The notes: a model not told the origin generated them from the sequence alone. A stretch of DNA of 64,000 nt from 66-474 sp035688305 (GCA_035688305.1 DASSNC010000013.1:1-64000), one strand, 5' to 3'; counted from the first letter of the stretch, positions 42,465-53,734 are shown. A program made the numbers and translations.

Positions 42465-42913
42465 GCGTGCGGGTTTCCTTGTTCAATCAATGCCGCAACA
42501 TCGGGGGGAATCCTTGCGGGCGCGAAAGCCGTGGCGTCGACGCAGGCGATGCGCACGTCCGCGCGCGCCAGCGTGACAGCGTCGGCGGCGCGCACGATGG
42601 TCTGCGCGAGGTCGAGGCTGGCACCGCGCAAGCGTACCGGCAGCACCGTCGTATCCAACTCGTCGTCGAGCCGCGCGGGCTTGTCGAAGGCGATGTCGAG
42701 CTCGCGTACCACGAAGACCACGCCATACGTTTCGCGCAACGCCTGTTGTCCCAATCCACACGCACGCACCCACTCGGTGCGCGCGCGCTCCAGAAACCTG
42801 AGGTAACCGGCGTGGTACACCACGCCGCCCGCATCGGTATCTTCCCAGTAAACCCGTGTCCGCCAACTGAATGCCGTGCGTGCGTCCAAACCTGGGTCAG
42901 GGTGGAATTTCAT
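42461..42913 (-). CDS. ybgC: Tol-Pal-associated acyl-CoA thioesterase YbgC
   Basis: A 150-aa hot-dog-fold thioesterase. The active-site segment is VYWEDTDAGGVVYHAGYLRFLERARTEW, with the catalytic Asp in EDTDAGG. It acts on short acyl-CoA or acyl-ACP and is linked to membrane-lipid metabolism at the division site. It is the first gene of ybgC-tolQRAB-pal-cpoB-queC, and its TGA overlaps the tolQ ATG. Confidence 0.93.
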   Translation of the reverse strand: MKFHPDPGLDARTAFSWRTRVYWEDTDAGGVVYHAGYLRFLERARTEWVRACGLGQQALRETYGVVFVVRELDIAFDKPARLDDELDTTVLPVRLRGASLDLAQTIVRAADAVTLARADVRIACVDATAFAPARIPPDVAALIEQGNPHA

Positions 42914-42942
42914 TTGGCACCCTGCGCGTCGGAGAATCGGCT

Positions 42943-42989
42943 TGAAAACTCACTCTGATGCCTGCTCTTGATCTGAAAACTCACTCCGA
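42943..42989. repeat. Short direct repeat at the ruvB end
   Basis: The 16-base TGAAAACTCACTCYGA occurs at 42943-42958 and 42974-42989. The second copy contains the ruvB stop codon, so the tail of ruvB seems to have been duplicated into the ruvB-ybgC gap. Confidence 0.7.
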
Positions 42990-44042
42990 CTCCTTCCTTT
43001 CGACCGCGTCATCGTCGAACAGGTTCAGCGCAGCGTCGGCGCCGTGTGGCGGCTTCAACCCGAAGTACCGCCAGGCCTTGTGGGTGGCGGTGCGTCCGCG
43101 TGCGGTGCGTGCCATCAGGCCTTGCTGGATCAAGTACGGTTCCAGCACGTCCTCGATGGTGTCGCGATCCTCGGCCAGCGCTGCGGCCAGCGATTCCACG
43201 CCCACCGGACCGCCGTCGAATTGTTCCAGTATCAGGCGCAACAAGCGGCGATCGAGCTCGTCGTAACCGCCCGCGTCCACCCTCAGCATTTCCAGCGCCG
43301 CGGATGCCGCGGCCCGGGTGATGCGCCCGCCCGCGCGCACTTCCGCGTAGTCGCGTGCGCGGCGCAACAGCCGGTTGGCGATGCGCGGGGTGCCGCGCGA
43401 ACGCCGCGCGATCTCGCGCGCACCGTCGTCATCGCAGGGAATATCAAGGATGCGCGCCGAACGCGCCACGATCGTTGCCAGATCGTCCGCGCTGTAGAAC
43501 TCCAGCCGGTGCACGATGCCGAAGCGATCGCGCAGCGGCGAGGTGAGCATGCCGGCGCGGGTGGTGGCGCCGACCAGTGTAAACGGCGGCAGGTCCAGCT
43601 TGATCGAACGCGCGGCCGGGCCTTCGCCCAGCATGATGTCGATCTGGAAATCCTCCAGCGCCGGGTACAGCACTTCCTCGACCACCGGCGAGAGGCGATG
43701 GATCTCGTCGATGAACAGCACATCGCGCGGCTGCAGGTTGGTGAGCAGCGCGGCCAGATCACCGGCGCGCTCCAGCACCGGTCCCGAGGTCGAGCGCAGG
43801 TTCACGCCGAGTTCGTTGGCGACGACGTGGCTGATCGTGGTCTTGCCGAGTCCCGGCGGCCCGAACACCAGCACGTGGTCGAGCGCCTCGCCGCGTTTCT
43901 TCGCGGCTTCGATCGACAAGGCCAGCTGCTCACGCATCGTCGCCTGGCCGACGTATTCGGCCAGCGTGCGTGGCCGGACGCTGGCTTCGACCACTTGTTC
44001 GGCCGGACTTTCGCTGGCGTCGACGACGCGGGGTTCACTCAT
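42981..44042 (-). CDS. ruvB: Holliday junction helicase RuvB
   Basis: RuvB is the hexameric ATPase of the branch-migration motor. The 353-aa protein has Walker A GPPGLGKTT at about 61-69, Walker B VLFIDEIHRL at about 105-115, the sensor GATTRAGML and the C-terminal winged helix (GVESLAAALAEDRDTIEDV). I start at the ATG at 44042; a long in-frame extension upstream (to 44393) has no protein character. In this genome kup sits between ruvA and ruvB. Confidence 0.97.
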   Translation of the reverse strand: MSEPRVVDASESPAEQVVEASVRPRTLAEYVGQATMREQLALSIEAAKKRGEALDHVLVFGPPGLGKTTISHVVANELGVNLRSTSGPVLERAGDLAALLTNLQPRDVLFIDEIHRLSPVVEEVLYPALEDFQIDIMLGEGPAARSIKLDLPPFTLVGATTRAGMLTSPLRDRFGIVHRLEFYSADDLATIVARSARILDIPCDDDGAREIARRSRGTPRIANRLLRRARDYAEVRAGGRITRAAASAALEMLRVDAGGYDELDRRLLRLILEQFDGGPVGVESLAAALAEDRDTIEDVLEPYLIQQGLMARTARGRTATHKAWRYFGLKPPHGADAALNLFDDDAVERKESE

Positions 44043-44281
44043 GCGCTGATTATGCCGGAACGGGCTTCGATGGCGTATGTCGCAGCGATCCGGCGCCCGC
44101 ATGTGCCGATGCGGAAGCCGCGCAGCGGCTGACGCGGTGAAGCACCTGGCGCGGTTTCGCCGCCACCGCTTGCCGGCACTGCGATCGCAGGAGCGGGCGC
44201 GAACAGCAGCGCCAACCCAAAGGGCCTGCGCCATGGAGGGTGCGGGCAACCCGTGGCAGGATGCCCTGCTTCGCAGATCGA

Positions 44282-46186
44282 CTAGATTTCGACCTGTGCG
44301 CCAAGCTCGATCAGGCGATTGCCGGGGATACTGAAGAACGCGGTGGCCGGCAGCGCGTTGCGCGCGAGAAAGGCGAACAGCTTGTCGCGCCACAGCGCCA
44401 TGCCGGGACGATTGGTGGCGACGATGGTTTCGCGCGACAGGAAGAACGTAGCGTCCATCATCTTGATGTCGAGGCCACCCTTCGCGCAGGCATGCACCGC
44501 TTCGGGTACGTTCGGGTCCTCGGCAAAGCCGAAGCGCAGCGTCAGCCGATGGAAATCGTGTCCGAGGTCTTCCAGTGAGAGCCGCTCATCCGGATCGGCA
44601 AAGGGCGTTTCCAGGGTATCCACGGTCAGGATCACGTTGCGCTTGTGCAGCACCTTGTTGTGCTTGAGGTTGTGCAACAAGGCGTGCGGCACGGCATCGG
44701 GGTCGCTGACCAGGAAAATCGCGGTGCCCTCCACCCGCGTCGGCGGGTGCTCGGCGATGTTGACGATGAACGGCTCCAGCGCGAGACCGCCGTGCTTGAG
44801 TTGCCGCAGCACCAGCTCGCGCCCGCGCCGCCAGGTCGTGAGCACGGTGAACACCGCCATCGCCAGCACCAGCGGAAACCAGCCACCATCGAGGATCTTG
44901 AGGGTGTTGGCGCCGAAAAACGCAAGGTCCACGGTCAGCAACGCCAACCCCAGCAACGCGACCAGCGCCGGATTCCATTTCCACATCCGCCACGCCACGA
45001 TCAGGAACAGCGTGGTGTCGATGGTCATGCTGCCGGTCACCGCGATGCCGTAGGCGCCGGCCAGCGCGTTGGACGAACCGAACCCGACCACCACCAGCAC
45101 CACCATGATCAGCAGGATGCGGTTGATCCACGGCAGGTAGATCTGGCCGATTTCCTCGTTCGAGGTATGCACCACCGGCATGCGTGGCAGGAAGCCGAGC
45201 TGGATCGCCTGGCGCGTGATCGAAAAGGTGCCGGAAATCACCGCCTGCGACGCGATGATCGCGGCGGCCGTGGCCAGCACGATCATCGGATACAGGCCCC
45301 ACGTCGGTACCGCGAGAAAAAACGGGTTGCTGGCCGCTTCCGGATGATGCAGGAGCAACGCGCCCTGGCCGAAGTAATTGAGCAGAAGGCCCGGCATCAC
45401 CACGAAGTACCAGGCCCTCAAGATGGCCTGGCGGCCGAAGTGCCCCATGTCGGCGTACAGCGCCTCGGCGCCGGTGACGCACAGCACCACCGCGCCCAGC
45501 ACCAGGAAGCCGCCCGTGCCGTGATGCAGGAAAAAGTTGATGCCGTACCAGGGGTTGAGCGCCCGCAACACCAAGGGGTGCTGCACGATGTTGTACACGC
45601 CGATTGCGCCCAGCGCCACAAACCACAGCACCGTTACGGGACCGAAGATGCCGCCGACCCGACCCGTGCCGTGCTTCTGGATCCAGAACAGCGCCAGCAG
45701 CACCAGCACCGTCAGCGGCACCACCCAGTGCGCGAGCTGGGGCGCCGCCACTTCCAGACCTTCGATCGCGGACAGCGTGGTAATCGATGGCGTGATCACG
45801 CCGTCGCCGAAAAACAGCGCGGCACCCAGCACCGCCGCCAGCGCCACCAGCTTCCGGGTATGCGGATGATCGCGCGTGGCACGCTGGGCCAGCGCCATCA
45901 TCGCCATGATGCCGCCCTCGCCCTTGTTGTCGGCGCGCATGATCAGGGTGATGTACTTGACCGCCACCACGATCACCAGCGTCCACACCACCAGCGAGAG
46001 CACGCCAAGGATATTGAACGGATGCGGCGCCATGCCATGCGGGCCACTGAAGGCCTCGCTCATCGTGTACAGCGGGCTGGTACCGATGTCGCCGAACACG
46101 ACGCCGATCGCGCCGATCACCATCATGCGCAGGGCCTTCTTGTCCCCGCCGGTATTCGTGGTTTCGTCGGCCTTGGTATTCATCAT
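44282..46186 (-). CDS. kup: Low-affinity potassium uptake protein Kup
   Basis: Kup is a proton-linked potassium importer. The 634-aa protein opens with the family signature GAIGVVFGDIGTSPLYTMSEAFSG, has about 12 membrane helices and a large cytoplasmic C-terminal domain. It begins in an ATGA overlap with the ruvA stop. Its insertion between ruvA and ruvB matches what is known of Xanthomonadales gene order and is not a recent insertion, judging by normal base composition. Confidence 0.96.
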   Translation of the reverse strand: MMNTKADETTNTGGDKKALRMMVIGAIGVVFGDIGTSPLYTMSEAFSGPHGMAPHPFNILGVLSLVVWTLVIVVAVKYITLIMRADNKGEGGIMAMMALAQRATRDHPHTRKLVALAAVLGAALFFGDGVITPSITTLSAIEGLEVAAPQLAHWVVPLTVLVLLALFWIQKHGTGRVGGIFGPVTVLWFVALGAIGVYNIVQHPLVLRALNPWYGINFFLHHGTGGFLVLGAVVLCVTGAEALYADMGHFGRQAILRAWYFVVMPGLLLNYFGQGALLLHHPEAASNPFFLAVPTWGLYPMIVLATAAAIIASQAVISGTFSITRQAIQLGFLPRMPVVHTSNEEIGQIYLPWINRILLIMVVLVVVGFGSSNALAGAYGIAVTGSMTIDTTLFLIVAWRMWKWNPALVALLGLALLTVDLAFFGANTLKILDGGWFPLVLAMAVFTVLTTWRRGRELVLRQLKHGGLALEPFIVNIAEHPPTRVEGTAIFLVSDPDAVPHALLHNLKHNKVLHKRNVILTVDTLETPFADPDERLSLEDLGHDFHRLTLRFGFAEDPNVPEAVHACAKGGLDIKMMDATFFLSRETIVATNRPGMALWRDKLFAFLARNALPATAFFSIPGNRLIELGAQVEI

Positions 46187-46773
46187 CGCCCCAGTGCCGC
46201 GCGCAGCGCCTTGCGGATGATCGCCTCGGCGTCGTCGCCGTCGGCCGCGGCCGCGGCGGCCAGCCGCGCCGCCTCGGTGGATTTGTAGCCAAGCTGCTGC
46301 AGCGCCGCTTCGGCCTCGCCGCGCGGATCGCGCGGAACCTGCGCCGGCGCACCGGGCACGGTCCCCGGGGTCACCGTCACGCGATCGCGCAATTCCACCA
46401 CGATGCGTTCGGCGGTCTTCTTGCCGATGCCGGGAATGCGGGTCAGCGCGGCCACGTCACCGGCCTGCACCAGGCGTGCGAATTCGTTGGTCGACACGCC
46501 GGACAGCACCGCCAACGCAATCCGCGCACCGATGCCCGACACCTTCTGCAGGTTGCGGAACAGCGCGCGTTCGTCCTCGCGCAAAAAGCCGTACAGCGCA
46601 ACAGTGTCTTCCTTGTGTGCGTAATGCGTCAGCAACGTGACTTCGCGGCCGACTTCGGGCAGGTCGTACAACGTGGACATCGGTACTTCCAGTTCATAGC
46701 CGACGCCGCCAACCTCGATGAGCACCCAGGGCGGGCGCTTGCTGACCAGCATTCCGCGCAGGCGGCCGATCAT
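46183..46773 (-). CDS. ruvA: Holliday junction DNA-binding protein RuvA
   Basis: RuvA binds the four-way junction and loads RuvB. The 196-aa protein has the OB-fold N-terminal domain, the tandem helix-hairpin-helix segment (VSGIGARIALAVLSG, then IPGIGKKTAERIVVEL) and the C-terminal RuvB-contact domain. The ATG at 46773 overlaps the ruvC TGA, and its own stop overlaps the kup start, so ruvC-ruvA-kup form a tight transcript. Confidence 0.97.
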   Translation of the reverse strand: MIGRLRGMLVSKRPPWVLIEVGGVGYELEVPMSTLYDLPEVGREVTLLTHYAHKEDTVALYGFLREDERALFRNLQKVSGIGARIALAVLSGVSTNEFARLVQAGDVAALTRIPGIGKKTAERIVVELRDRVTVTPGTVPGAPAQVPRDPRGEAEAALQQLGYKSTEAARLAAAAAADGDDAEAIIRKALRAALGR

Positions 46774-47360
46774 CGCCGCCGCCCCCACGCCGCGGCGCCA
46801 ATGCCGGTGCGCGCCTCGCTCGCACGCATGTGCGCATGCGTGATCGCGATGGCCAGCGCGTCGGCCGCATCGGCCTGCAACGGTTCATGCAAATTCAACA
46901 GGATCCCCACCATATGCTGTACCTGTTCCTTGCCCGCGTGGCCCTTGCCGACCACGGCCTGCTTGATCGCGTTCGGCGCATATTCGCTGACCGGCAGGCC
47001 GTGCCCGACCGCCGCGCAAATCGCGGCCCCGCGCGCCTGTCCCAGCTTCAGCGCGGAGTCGGCGTTCTTGGCCATGAACACGCGCTCGATCGCAGCCTCG
47101 GCCGGCGTCTGCGCGTCGATGATGCCGGAAAGCTCGTCGTAGATACGTTTCAGGCGCAATGGAAACGTTTCCTCGCCACCCACCTGCAGCGTCGCGCGGA
47201 ACACGCAACGCAGTTTCCCCGTGGCATCGGCCTCGATGATACCGACACCGGTGCGCTGGCTGCCCGGATCGATCCCGAGGATGCGGATGGGGCCGGGATC
47301 CGGGATCCGGGACCCGGGACCCGATACACACGAATGCGGAGCAGATGTTTGCGGCTTCAT
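46770..47360 (-). CDS. ruvC: Holliday junction resolvase RuvC with an N-terminal extension
   Basis: RuvC cleaves Holliday junctions. The catalytic acids are visible: Asp in ILGIDPGSQRTGVG, Glu in IERVF, and the C-terminal DAADALAIAITH pair. The only in-frame start is the ATG at 47360. This gives 196 aa with about 27 residues before the normal N-terminus, instead of starting close to RILGIDPG as in most bacteria. That leader is encoded partly by a CCCGGATCCCGG-type repeat (47291-47322) and reads SGPGSRIPDPGP. The protein core is normal, so the enzyme is probably functional, but its true start is uncertain. yebC is upstream. Confidence 0.92.
   Translation of the reverse strand: MKPQTSAPHSCVSGPGSRIPDPGPIRILGIDPGSQRTGVGIIEADATGKLRCVFRATLQVGGEETFPLRLKRIYDELSGIIDAQTPAEAAIERVFMAKNADSALKLGQARGAAICAAVGHGLPVSEYAPNAIKQAVVGKGHAGKEQVQHMVGILLNLHEPLQADAADALAIAITHAHMRASEARTGIGAAAWGRRR
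47291..47322. repeat. Tandem CGGGATC/CGGGACC repeat inside ruvC
   Basis: Four short tandem units of the type (C)CGGGATC or (C)CGGGACC within the 5' part of the ruvC frame. A related CCCGGGTACCGGGCGCC stretch occurs at about 47431-47450, in the gap between yebC and ruvC. Confidence 0.7.
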
Positions 47361-47457
47361 CGGGATCCGGCAAGCGTGCCATGCACCTCTGGGCCGAACC
47401 GTTGCACGCCGCGCGACCGGTCTCGCGGTCCCGGGTACCGGGCGCCGGGTATCCGCT

Positions 47458-48177
47458 TCATTGCGGCAGATCCGCGTTGCTGTATACATTCTGCACGTCG
47501 TCCAGCTCGTCCAGGCGCGCGAGCAGACCCTGCACCGATTCGATCTGGTCGGGGCTCACCGGCACGTCCAGCTCCGCGCGCATGGTGACTTCGGAGTGCT
47601 CGGGTTTCAGTCCCGCAGCGATCATGGCATCGCGGACGGCATCGAAGGTTTCCGGCGTGGTGATGACGTCGATCTGGCCATCTTCCGGCCACACCTTCAC
47701 GTCCTCGGCACCGGCTTCGATGGCGGCATCGGTGATTTTTTCCTCGTCGGCACCCTGCTCGTACGAGAGCACGCCGATCCTGTTGAACAGGTAGGCCACC
47801 GAACCGTCGGTGCCGAGGTTGCCGCCAAACTTCGTGAATGCGTGACGCACGTCGGAAATGGTGCGTTGGCGATTGTCGGTGACGCATTCGACCAGCACCG
47901 CGATACCGCCAGGCGCGTAGCCTTCGAAATGCAATTCCTCGTAGGTGACGCCTTCGAGTTCGCCGGTCGCCTTCTTGATGGCGCGGTCGATGTTGTCTTT
48001 CGGCATCGACGCCACGATGGCCTTGTCGACCGCCGTGCGCAGCCGCGCATTGCCGTTGACGTCACCGCCGCCGGCGCGCGCCGCGACCATGATCTCGCGA
48101 ACCAGTTTGGTGAACATCTGGCCGCGCTTGGCGTCTTGCGCGTTCTTGCGGCCTGCGATGGAAGGACCCCTGCCCAT
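47458..48177 (-). CDS. YebC/PmpR-family regulator
   Basis: A 239-aa YebC/TACO1 protein, a family of DNA-binding or translation-associated regulators. The start MGRGPSIAGRKNAQDAKRG is typical of the family (here GRGPSIAGRK instead of the AGHSKWAN form). The three domains and the C-terminal LDELDDVQNVYSNADL are conserved. Gene order yebC-ruvC-ruvA is widespread. The ATG at 48177 begins the normal family N-terminus. Confidence 0.95.
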   Translation of the reverse strand: MGRGPSIAGRKNAQDAKRGQMFTKLVREIMVAARAGGGDVNGNARLRTAVDKAIVASMPKDNIDRAIKKATGELEGVTYEELHFEGYAPGGIAVLVECVTDNRQRTISDVRHAFTKFGGNLGTDGSVAYLFNRIGVLSYEQGADEEKITDAAIEAGAEDVKVWPEDGQIDVITTPETFDAVRDAMIAAGLKPEHSEVTMRAELDVPVSPDQIESVQGLLARLDELDDVQNVYSNADLPQ

Positions 48178-48466
48178 GAAAGTACCCAAGTTCAAAACGG
48201 AAGGTGACGAATTCTACCGGGTCATCCCGCCAGCCGCCGCAAGCCCGCAACCGAAGCCGCCGTTGGACGTGGATGAACGCAGAAAGAGCGTCCGGCAAAA
48301 ACAACAGCAAGAGCACTGACCACGGATCCACACGGATGAACACGGATTTTTGCTGCCTGATCCGTGTCCATCCGTGAAAATCCGTGGCAAAGCTTTTCCT
48401 GATCGCCCCTGCGCCTCAGCAGTATCCGCGGTTATCCGCGTTGATCCGCGTCAAAACGCTCTTGCT
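48178..48466. repeat. aspS-yebC intergenic region with ATCCGTG/ATCCGCG arrays
   Basis: No gene is supported. Positions 48320-48389 form a hairpin-like inverted repeat, with three CACGGAT units and then three ATCCGTG units around an 11-13-base centre. Positions 48424-48453 hold three ATCCGCGnnn decamers. The array ends 13 bases before the aspS stop. The same unit types occur at 298-370 and 6333-6498. Confidence 0.75.
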
Positions 48467-50242
<1,776 letters not shown>

Positions 50243-50354
50243 TCGTCACGTCCCGAGGTGCCCTGCGCCAAGGCAGGGCAAAGCGGGAATGCTAAGTGGC
50301 GCCATGCTGCAGCGCAATAAGCCATGCAGGCTGGCGAGGTGCGGACAGCCGCAA

Positions 50355-52163
50355 TCAAGTCCGCTCGTGCGTGCGCGACATCAGCAGCATCTTGTCCGCG
50401 CGCCGCAGGGTCGATTCCAGCGGCTCACCGGATTCGCGTACCGCCCAGCCGAGCGAAAACGCGGCCGGCATGCCATCGCGCGCGGCGGCGGCGAGGCGAT
50501 CGGCGAGTTCCTGCACGCCATCGGCGCTGGCGTGCGCGATGATGATGGCGAACTCGTCACCGCCGAGGCGCACCACGGCATCACCCGAGCCCGCCGACAA
50601 CGTGAGCATGCTGGCCATCTCCTTGAGCAGCTCGTCGCCGCGCTCGCGCCCCTCGCTGGCGTTGATCTGGCGGAAATAGTCGACGTCGACGACGATGCAA
50701 CCCCAGACCTGGTCAGACTCCGCCTGCCACGCGAAGGCATCGAGATAGCGGCGGGTGCGACAGCCGGTCAGGGCGTCGCGCTTGTTCTGGTCGCGCATCC
50801 GCAATTCGTAACGGTGGCGCAGGGTGACGTCCTGGGCCGTGCCGAGCACGTACGGCGTGGGCTCGGCGTCGGGATAGCAGACGAACTGGTACTGCCAGAC
50901 GCGACGCTCGCCGTTGCGCGAGGCCACGTGCAGGATGCCCGCGTCGCGGCGCAAGCTGCGCACGCGTTCCATGTAGTCCTTCCAGGTATCACGGGAGTCT
51001 TCGGGAACGAAATCGGCAAGGCCACGCCCCAGCATGCCTTCGCGCTCGTAGCCCAGCGCGTCGGCGAGCGCGCCGTTCACGCGCAGCAACCGCCCGTCCA
51101 GGTCGTGCACCCACACCATGGTGAGGCCCGACTCCACCAGATCCTCGTAACGCGCGTTGCTGGCTTCGAGCGCCGCACGCGCCGCATGCAACTCGGAAAC
51201 ATCGCGCACCAGCATCAGCCGCGACGGCACGTCCTCGTGCGCGAGGTTGCCAATGTCGGTGAGCGTCGCGAAGGTTTCGCCGTCGGCCTTCTGGTGCCGC
51301 CAGGCAACGCTGCCCGGGGCCACGGCCTGGCTGCCCTCGCCAAGATACTTGCGCACGCGATCGACTTCCTCGCGCGCGAACAGTTCCGGCAGGCGCATCC
51401 GCAGCATCTGCGACTGGCTGTAGCCGTAGCAGCGTTCGGCAGCCATGTTGACCTTCAGGATGCGCAGGTCGCCACTTGCGAACACCACGACCGGCAGCGG
51501 ATTGAGGTCGAACCAGGCACGCTGCTCGTCCGCGCGGCGGCGATTCAACTTCTGCAATTCCAGCTCGTCGGTGATGTCGCGCGCAGACCCGATCAGCCCG
51601 GTGATGCGTCCGCGCGCGTCGTGCAGCGGGCGCTTGGAGACCAGGAAGCTGCGCGTGCGTCCCCCCGCCACCGTCTGCGTCTCGCGGAACAGGGTCGGCA
51701 AGTCTCGTTCGAGGCATACGCGGTCGTTTTCCTCGAACGCCAGCGATTCGCGGCCGGGCCGCAATTCGCTGTCAGGCCGGCCGAGCACCCCGGCCGCGCT
51801 GCGCCCGATCAGTGCCGCCGCCGCTTCATTGACGTAACGGTACTGGTGCGAAAGATCCTTCACGAAGATCGGATCGGGTCCCTGCTCACACAGCAGTTGC
51901 GCAAGTTCGCCCACGCGTCGCATCCGCGACAGCGCCATGAACAACAGGATGCCCGTCCCGACCAGTGATACCAATCCGGCCAGGGGCAGCGCGATACCGA
52001 GCCAACTGGTGGCCCAGACTTCCTCGTCCTTGGTGGCGAGCACCGCCAGGGCCACCGCCGGGACGACCAGCAATCCGATGGCCAGCCACCCGTACCAGCG
52101 CAAAGTCGCCCGTGCGCCGGGAACGGCGTCCAGGACTCCTTGCGATTTGGCCCGGCTTGCCAC
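50355..52163 (-). CDS. Membrane PAS-GGDEF diguanylate cyclase
   Basis: A 602-aa predicted c-di-GMP synthase. Two N-terminal membrane helices (about 23-42 and 55-76) are followed by three PAS-type sensor domains (for example PDPIFVKDLSHQYRYVNEAA and LTMVWVHDLDGRLLRVNGAL) and a C-terminal GGDEF domain with the intact catalytic signature VRLGGDEFAII. The RxxD autoinhibitory site is not evident upstream of GGDEF. No EAL domain is present. The start is a GTG at 52163. It follows the arginase gene after about 198 bases; no cognate receptor is adjacent. Confidence 0.92.
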   Translation of the reverse strand: MASRAKSQGVLDAVPGARATLRWYGWLAIGLLVVPAVALAVLATKDEEVWATSWLGIALPLAGLVSLVGTGILLFMALSRMRRVGELAQLLCEQGPDPIFVKDLSHQYRYVNEAAAALIGRSAAGVLGRPDSELRPGRESLAFEENDRVCLERDLPTLFRETQTVAGGRTRSFLVSKRPLHDARGRITGLIGSARDITDELELQKLNRRRADEQRAWFDLNPLPVVVFASGDLRILKVNMAAERCYGYSQSQMLRMRLPELFAREEVDRVRKYLGEGSQAVAPGSVAWRHQKADGETFATLTDIGNLAHEDVPSRLMLVRDVSELHAARAALEASNARYEDLVESGLTMVWVHDLDGRLLRVNGALADALGYEREGMLGRGLADFVPEDSRDTWKDYMERVRSLRRDAGILHVASRNGERRVWQYQFVCYPDAEPTPYVLGTAQDVTLRHRYELRMRDQNKRDALTGCRTRRYLDAFAWQAESDQVWGCIVVDVDYFRQINASEGRERGDELLKEMASMLTLSAGSGDAVVRLGGDEFAIIIAHASADGVQELADRLAAAARDGMPAAFSLGWAVRESGEPLESTLRRADKMLLMSRTHERT

Positions 52164-52361
52164 GGTGCTTCCGACCTTGCATTCACAAGCCGCACAACGG
52201 CGCGGCGTTCACGACTATGGTGCAAGAGGCGTGCACAACAGCGCACACCGCATCGCGCGTCACAGTTGTTGACTGGAACGACTACGGTTTGTTGATGTGC
52301 GTCTCGGTTCGCGTGTGACGCAACTCCTATCGGACGGCCCGCAAGCGCGTGCCAACAGCCT

Positions 52362-53291
52362 TCAGGCGCGTACCAACGTGGATTTGCCGAACAGGCTCTC
52401 GATCAGGTCGACCATCAGGACTGCGGTGCGGTTGTGCTCGTCGAAAGCCGGGTTCAGTTCCATGATGTCGAGCGAGGCCAGTCGCCCTGTGTCGGCGATC
52501 ATCTCCATGCACAGTTGCGCCTCGCGGTAGTTGGGGCCACCGGGCACCGTGGTGCCGACCGCGGGCGCGATCGCCGGATCCAGGAAATCGACATCGAAAC
52601 TGACGTGCAGGTGGGTATCGTCGTCCAGGCCCGCAAGCGCCCGTTCCATCACCTTGCGCATGCCGTGCTCGTCGATGTAACGCATGTCGAACACTTCGAT
52701 GCCGGCCTCGTGGACCAGCTTTTTCTCTTTGTCGTCGACCGAGCGGATGCCGATCTGGCGGAGCACGTCGGGCGTAATCGCGGGCGCCGCGCCCGCCAGG
52801 GTCGTCAAAGCCTCCGGACCATACCCGCACAAACACGCCACCGGCATGCCGTGGATGTTTCCCGATGGGCTGATGGCGGAGGTGTTGAAATCGGTGTGGG
52901 CATCCAGCCACAACACGCGCAGCTTGCGCGCGTGCGCGCGGCAGTGCCGGGCCACGGCACTGATCGAACCGATGGCGAGGCAATGATCACCACCCATCAG
53001 GATCGGCAGGCGTCCGGCTGCAAGCTCCGCGGTTTCGGCATCGCACACCGCGTGCGTCCAGGCAACGACTTCATCGAAATGGCGATAGCCTTTGACCGGC
53101 GGCAGCCACGGATTTTGCGGGCCGGCGAGGTTGCCGCGGTCGGCCACATCAAGGCCGCGTGCCGCCAACGCCTGCGGCAAGCCCGCGACCCGCATCGCTT
53201 CCGGGCCCATCGATGCGCCACGGTCGCCCGCGCCGATATCGGTGGGAGCACCAATCAGGGATACGGATTTCGCTGGACTGCTCATTGCCAT
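52362..53291 (-). CDS. rocF: Arginase
   Basis: A ureohydrolase splitting arginine to ornithine and urea. The 309-aa protein has the Mn ligand motifs in order: GGDHCLAIGS, DAHTDFN and SFDVDFLDP. The tract NTSAISPSGNIHGMPVA is arginase-type rather than agmatinase-type. I use the ATG at 53291. Ornithine could feed polyamine or proline metabolism; no linked catabolic genes are present. Confidence 0.9.
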   Translation of the reverse strand: MAMSSPAKSVSLIGAPTDIGAGDRGASMGPEAMRVAGLPQALAARGLDVADRGNLAGPQNPWLPPVKGYRHFDEVVAWTHAVCDAETAELAAGRLPILMGGDHCLAIGSISAVARHCRAHARKLRVLWLDAHTDFNTSAISPSGNIHGMPVACLCGYGPEALTTLAGAAPAITPDVLRQIGIRSVDDKEKKLVHEAGIEVFDMRYIDEHGMRKVMERALAGLDDDTHLHVSFDVDFLDPAIAPAVGTTVPGGPNYREAQLCMEMIADTGRLASLDIMELNPAFDEHNRTAVLMVDLIESLFGKSTLVRA

Positions 53292-53359
53292 CACCCAGGC
53301 TGCGACTGAACCGGGAAGCATAGCGGGCCACCCGTGGCGCGGCCAATCCGGTCATCCGG

Positions 53360-53701
53360 TCACGCGGTACCGGCCACCGCGTCCAGCGCGGCGTGGACGC
53401 GCTCCAGCGCGGGTTGCGCGAGCGCACGCGTGCGGCACGGCGGCCGGCCCGACAACAAGCGGTCCAGATTCCGGGCGGCCAGTCCGATGGCATCGAGTCC
53501 GTAATACGGTGCCGATCCCGCCAACTTGTGGGCGGCTTCGCGCACCTGCTGCCACGGGGCGTCGTCGCCATCGTCGCGGCATTCACGCCATGCCTCGTCG
53601 AGTGCAGCCCGGCGCAGCGGCAGCCCGTCGAGAAACTTGCGCCGCAACGCTTCGACCTGGGCCTCGAATTCGACTTGTGCGGGGTCCGGCTGCGACTCCA
53701 T
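53360..53701 (-). CDS. Orphan Hpt phosphotransfer protein
   Basis: A 113-aa histidine phosphotransfer domain. The phosphorylatable His58 lies in the conserved AAHKLAGSAPYYGL context, and the rest is a four-helix bundle. Such a protein relays phosphate between a hybrid sensor kinase and a response regulator, but no hybrid kinase is nearby, so the partner is unknown. The ATG at 53701 starts 34 bases downstream of tRNA-Thr, so it is likely transcribed together with the tRNA. Confidence 0.85.
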   Translation of the reverse strand: MESQPDPAQVEFEAQVEALRRKFLDGLPLRRAALDEAWRECRDDGDDAPWQQVREAAHKLAGSAPYYGLDAIGLAARNLDRLLSGRPPCRTRALAQPALERVHAALDAVAGTA

Positions 53702-53734
53702 CACGATCCTCGGCTGCGCAATCGCACCAACGAT

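Noticed and set aside
48176..48319. Small plus-strand frame starting MKVPKFKTEGDEFYRV, about 47 aa
   Set aside because: It lies in the aspS-yebC gap, starts on the complement of the yebC start region, has no ribosome-binding site and shows no family pattern.
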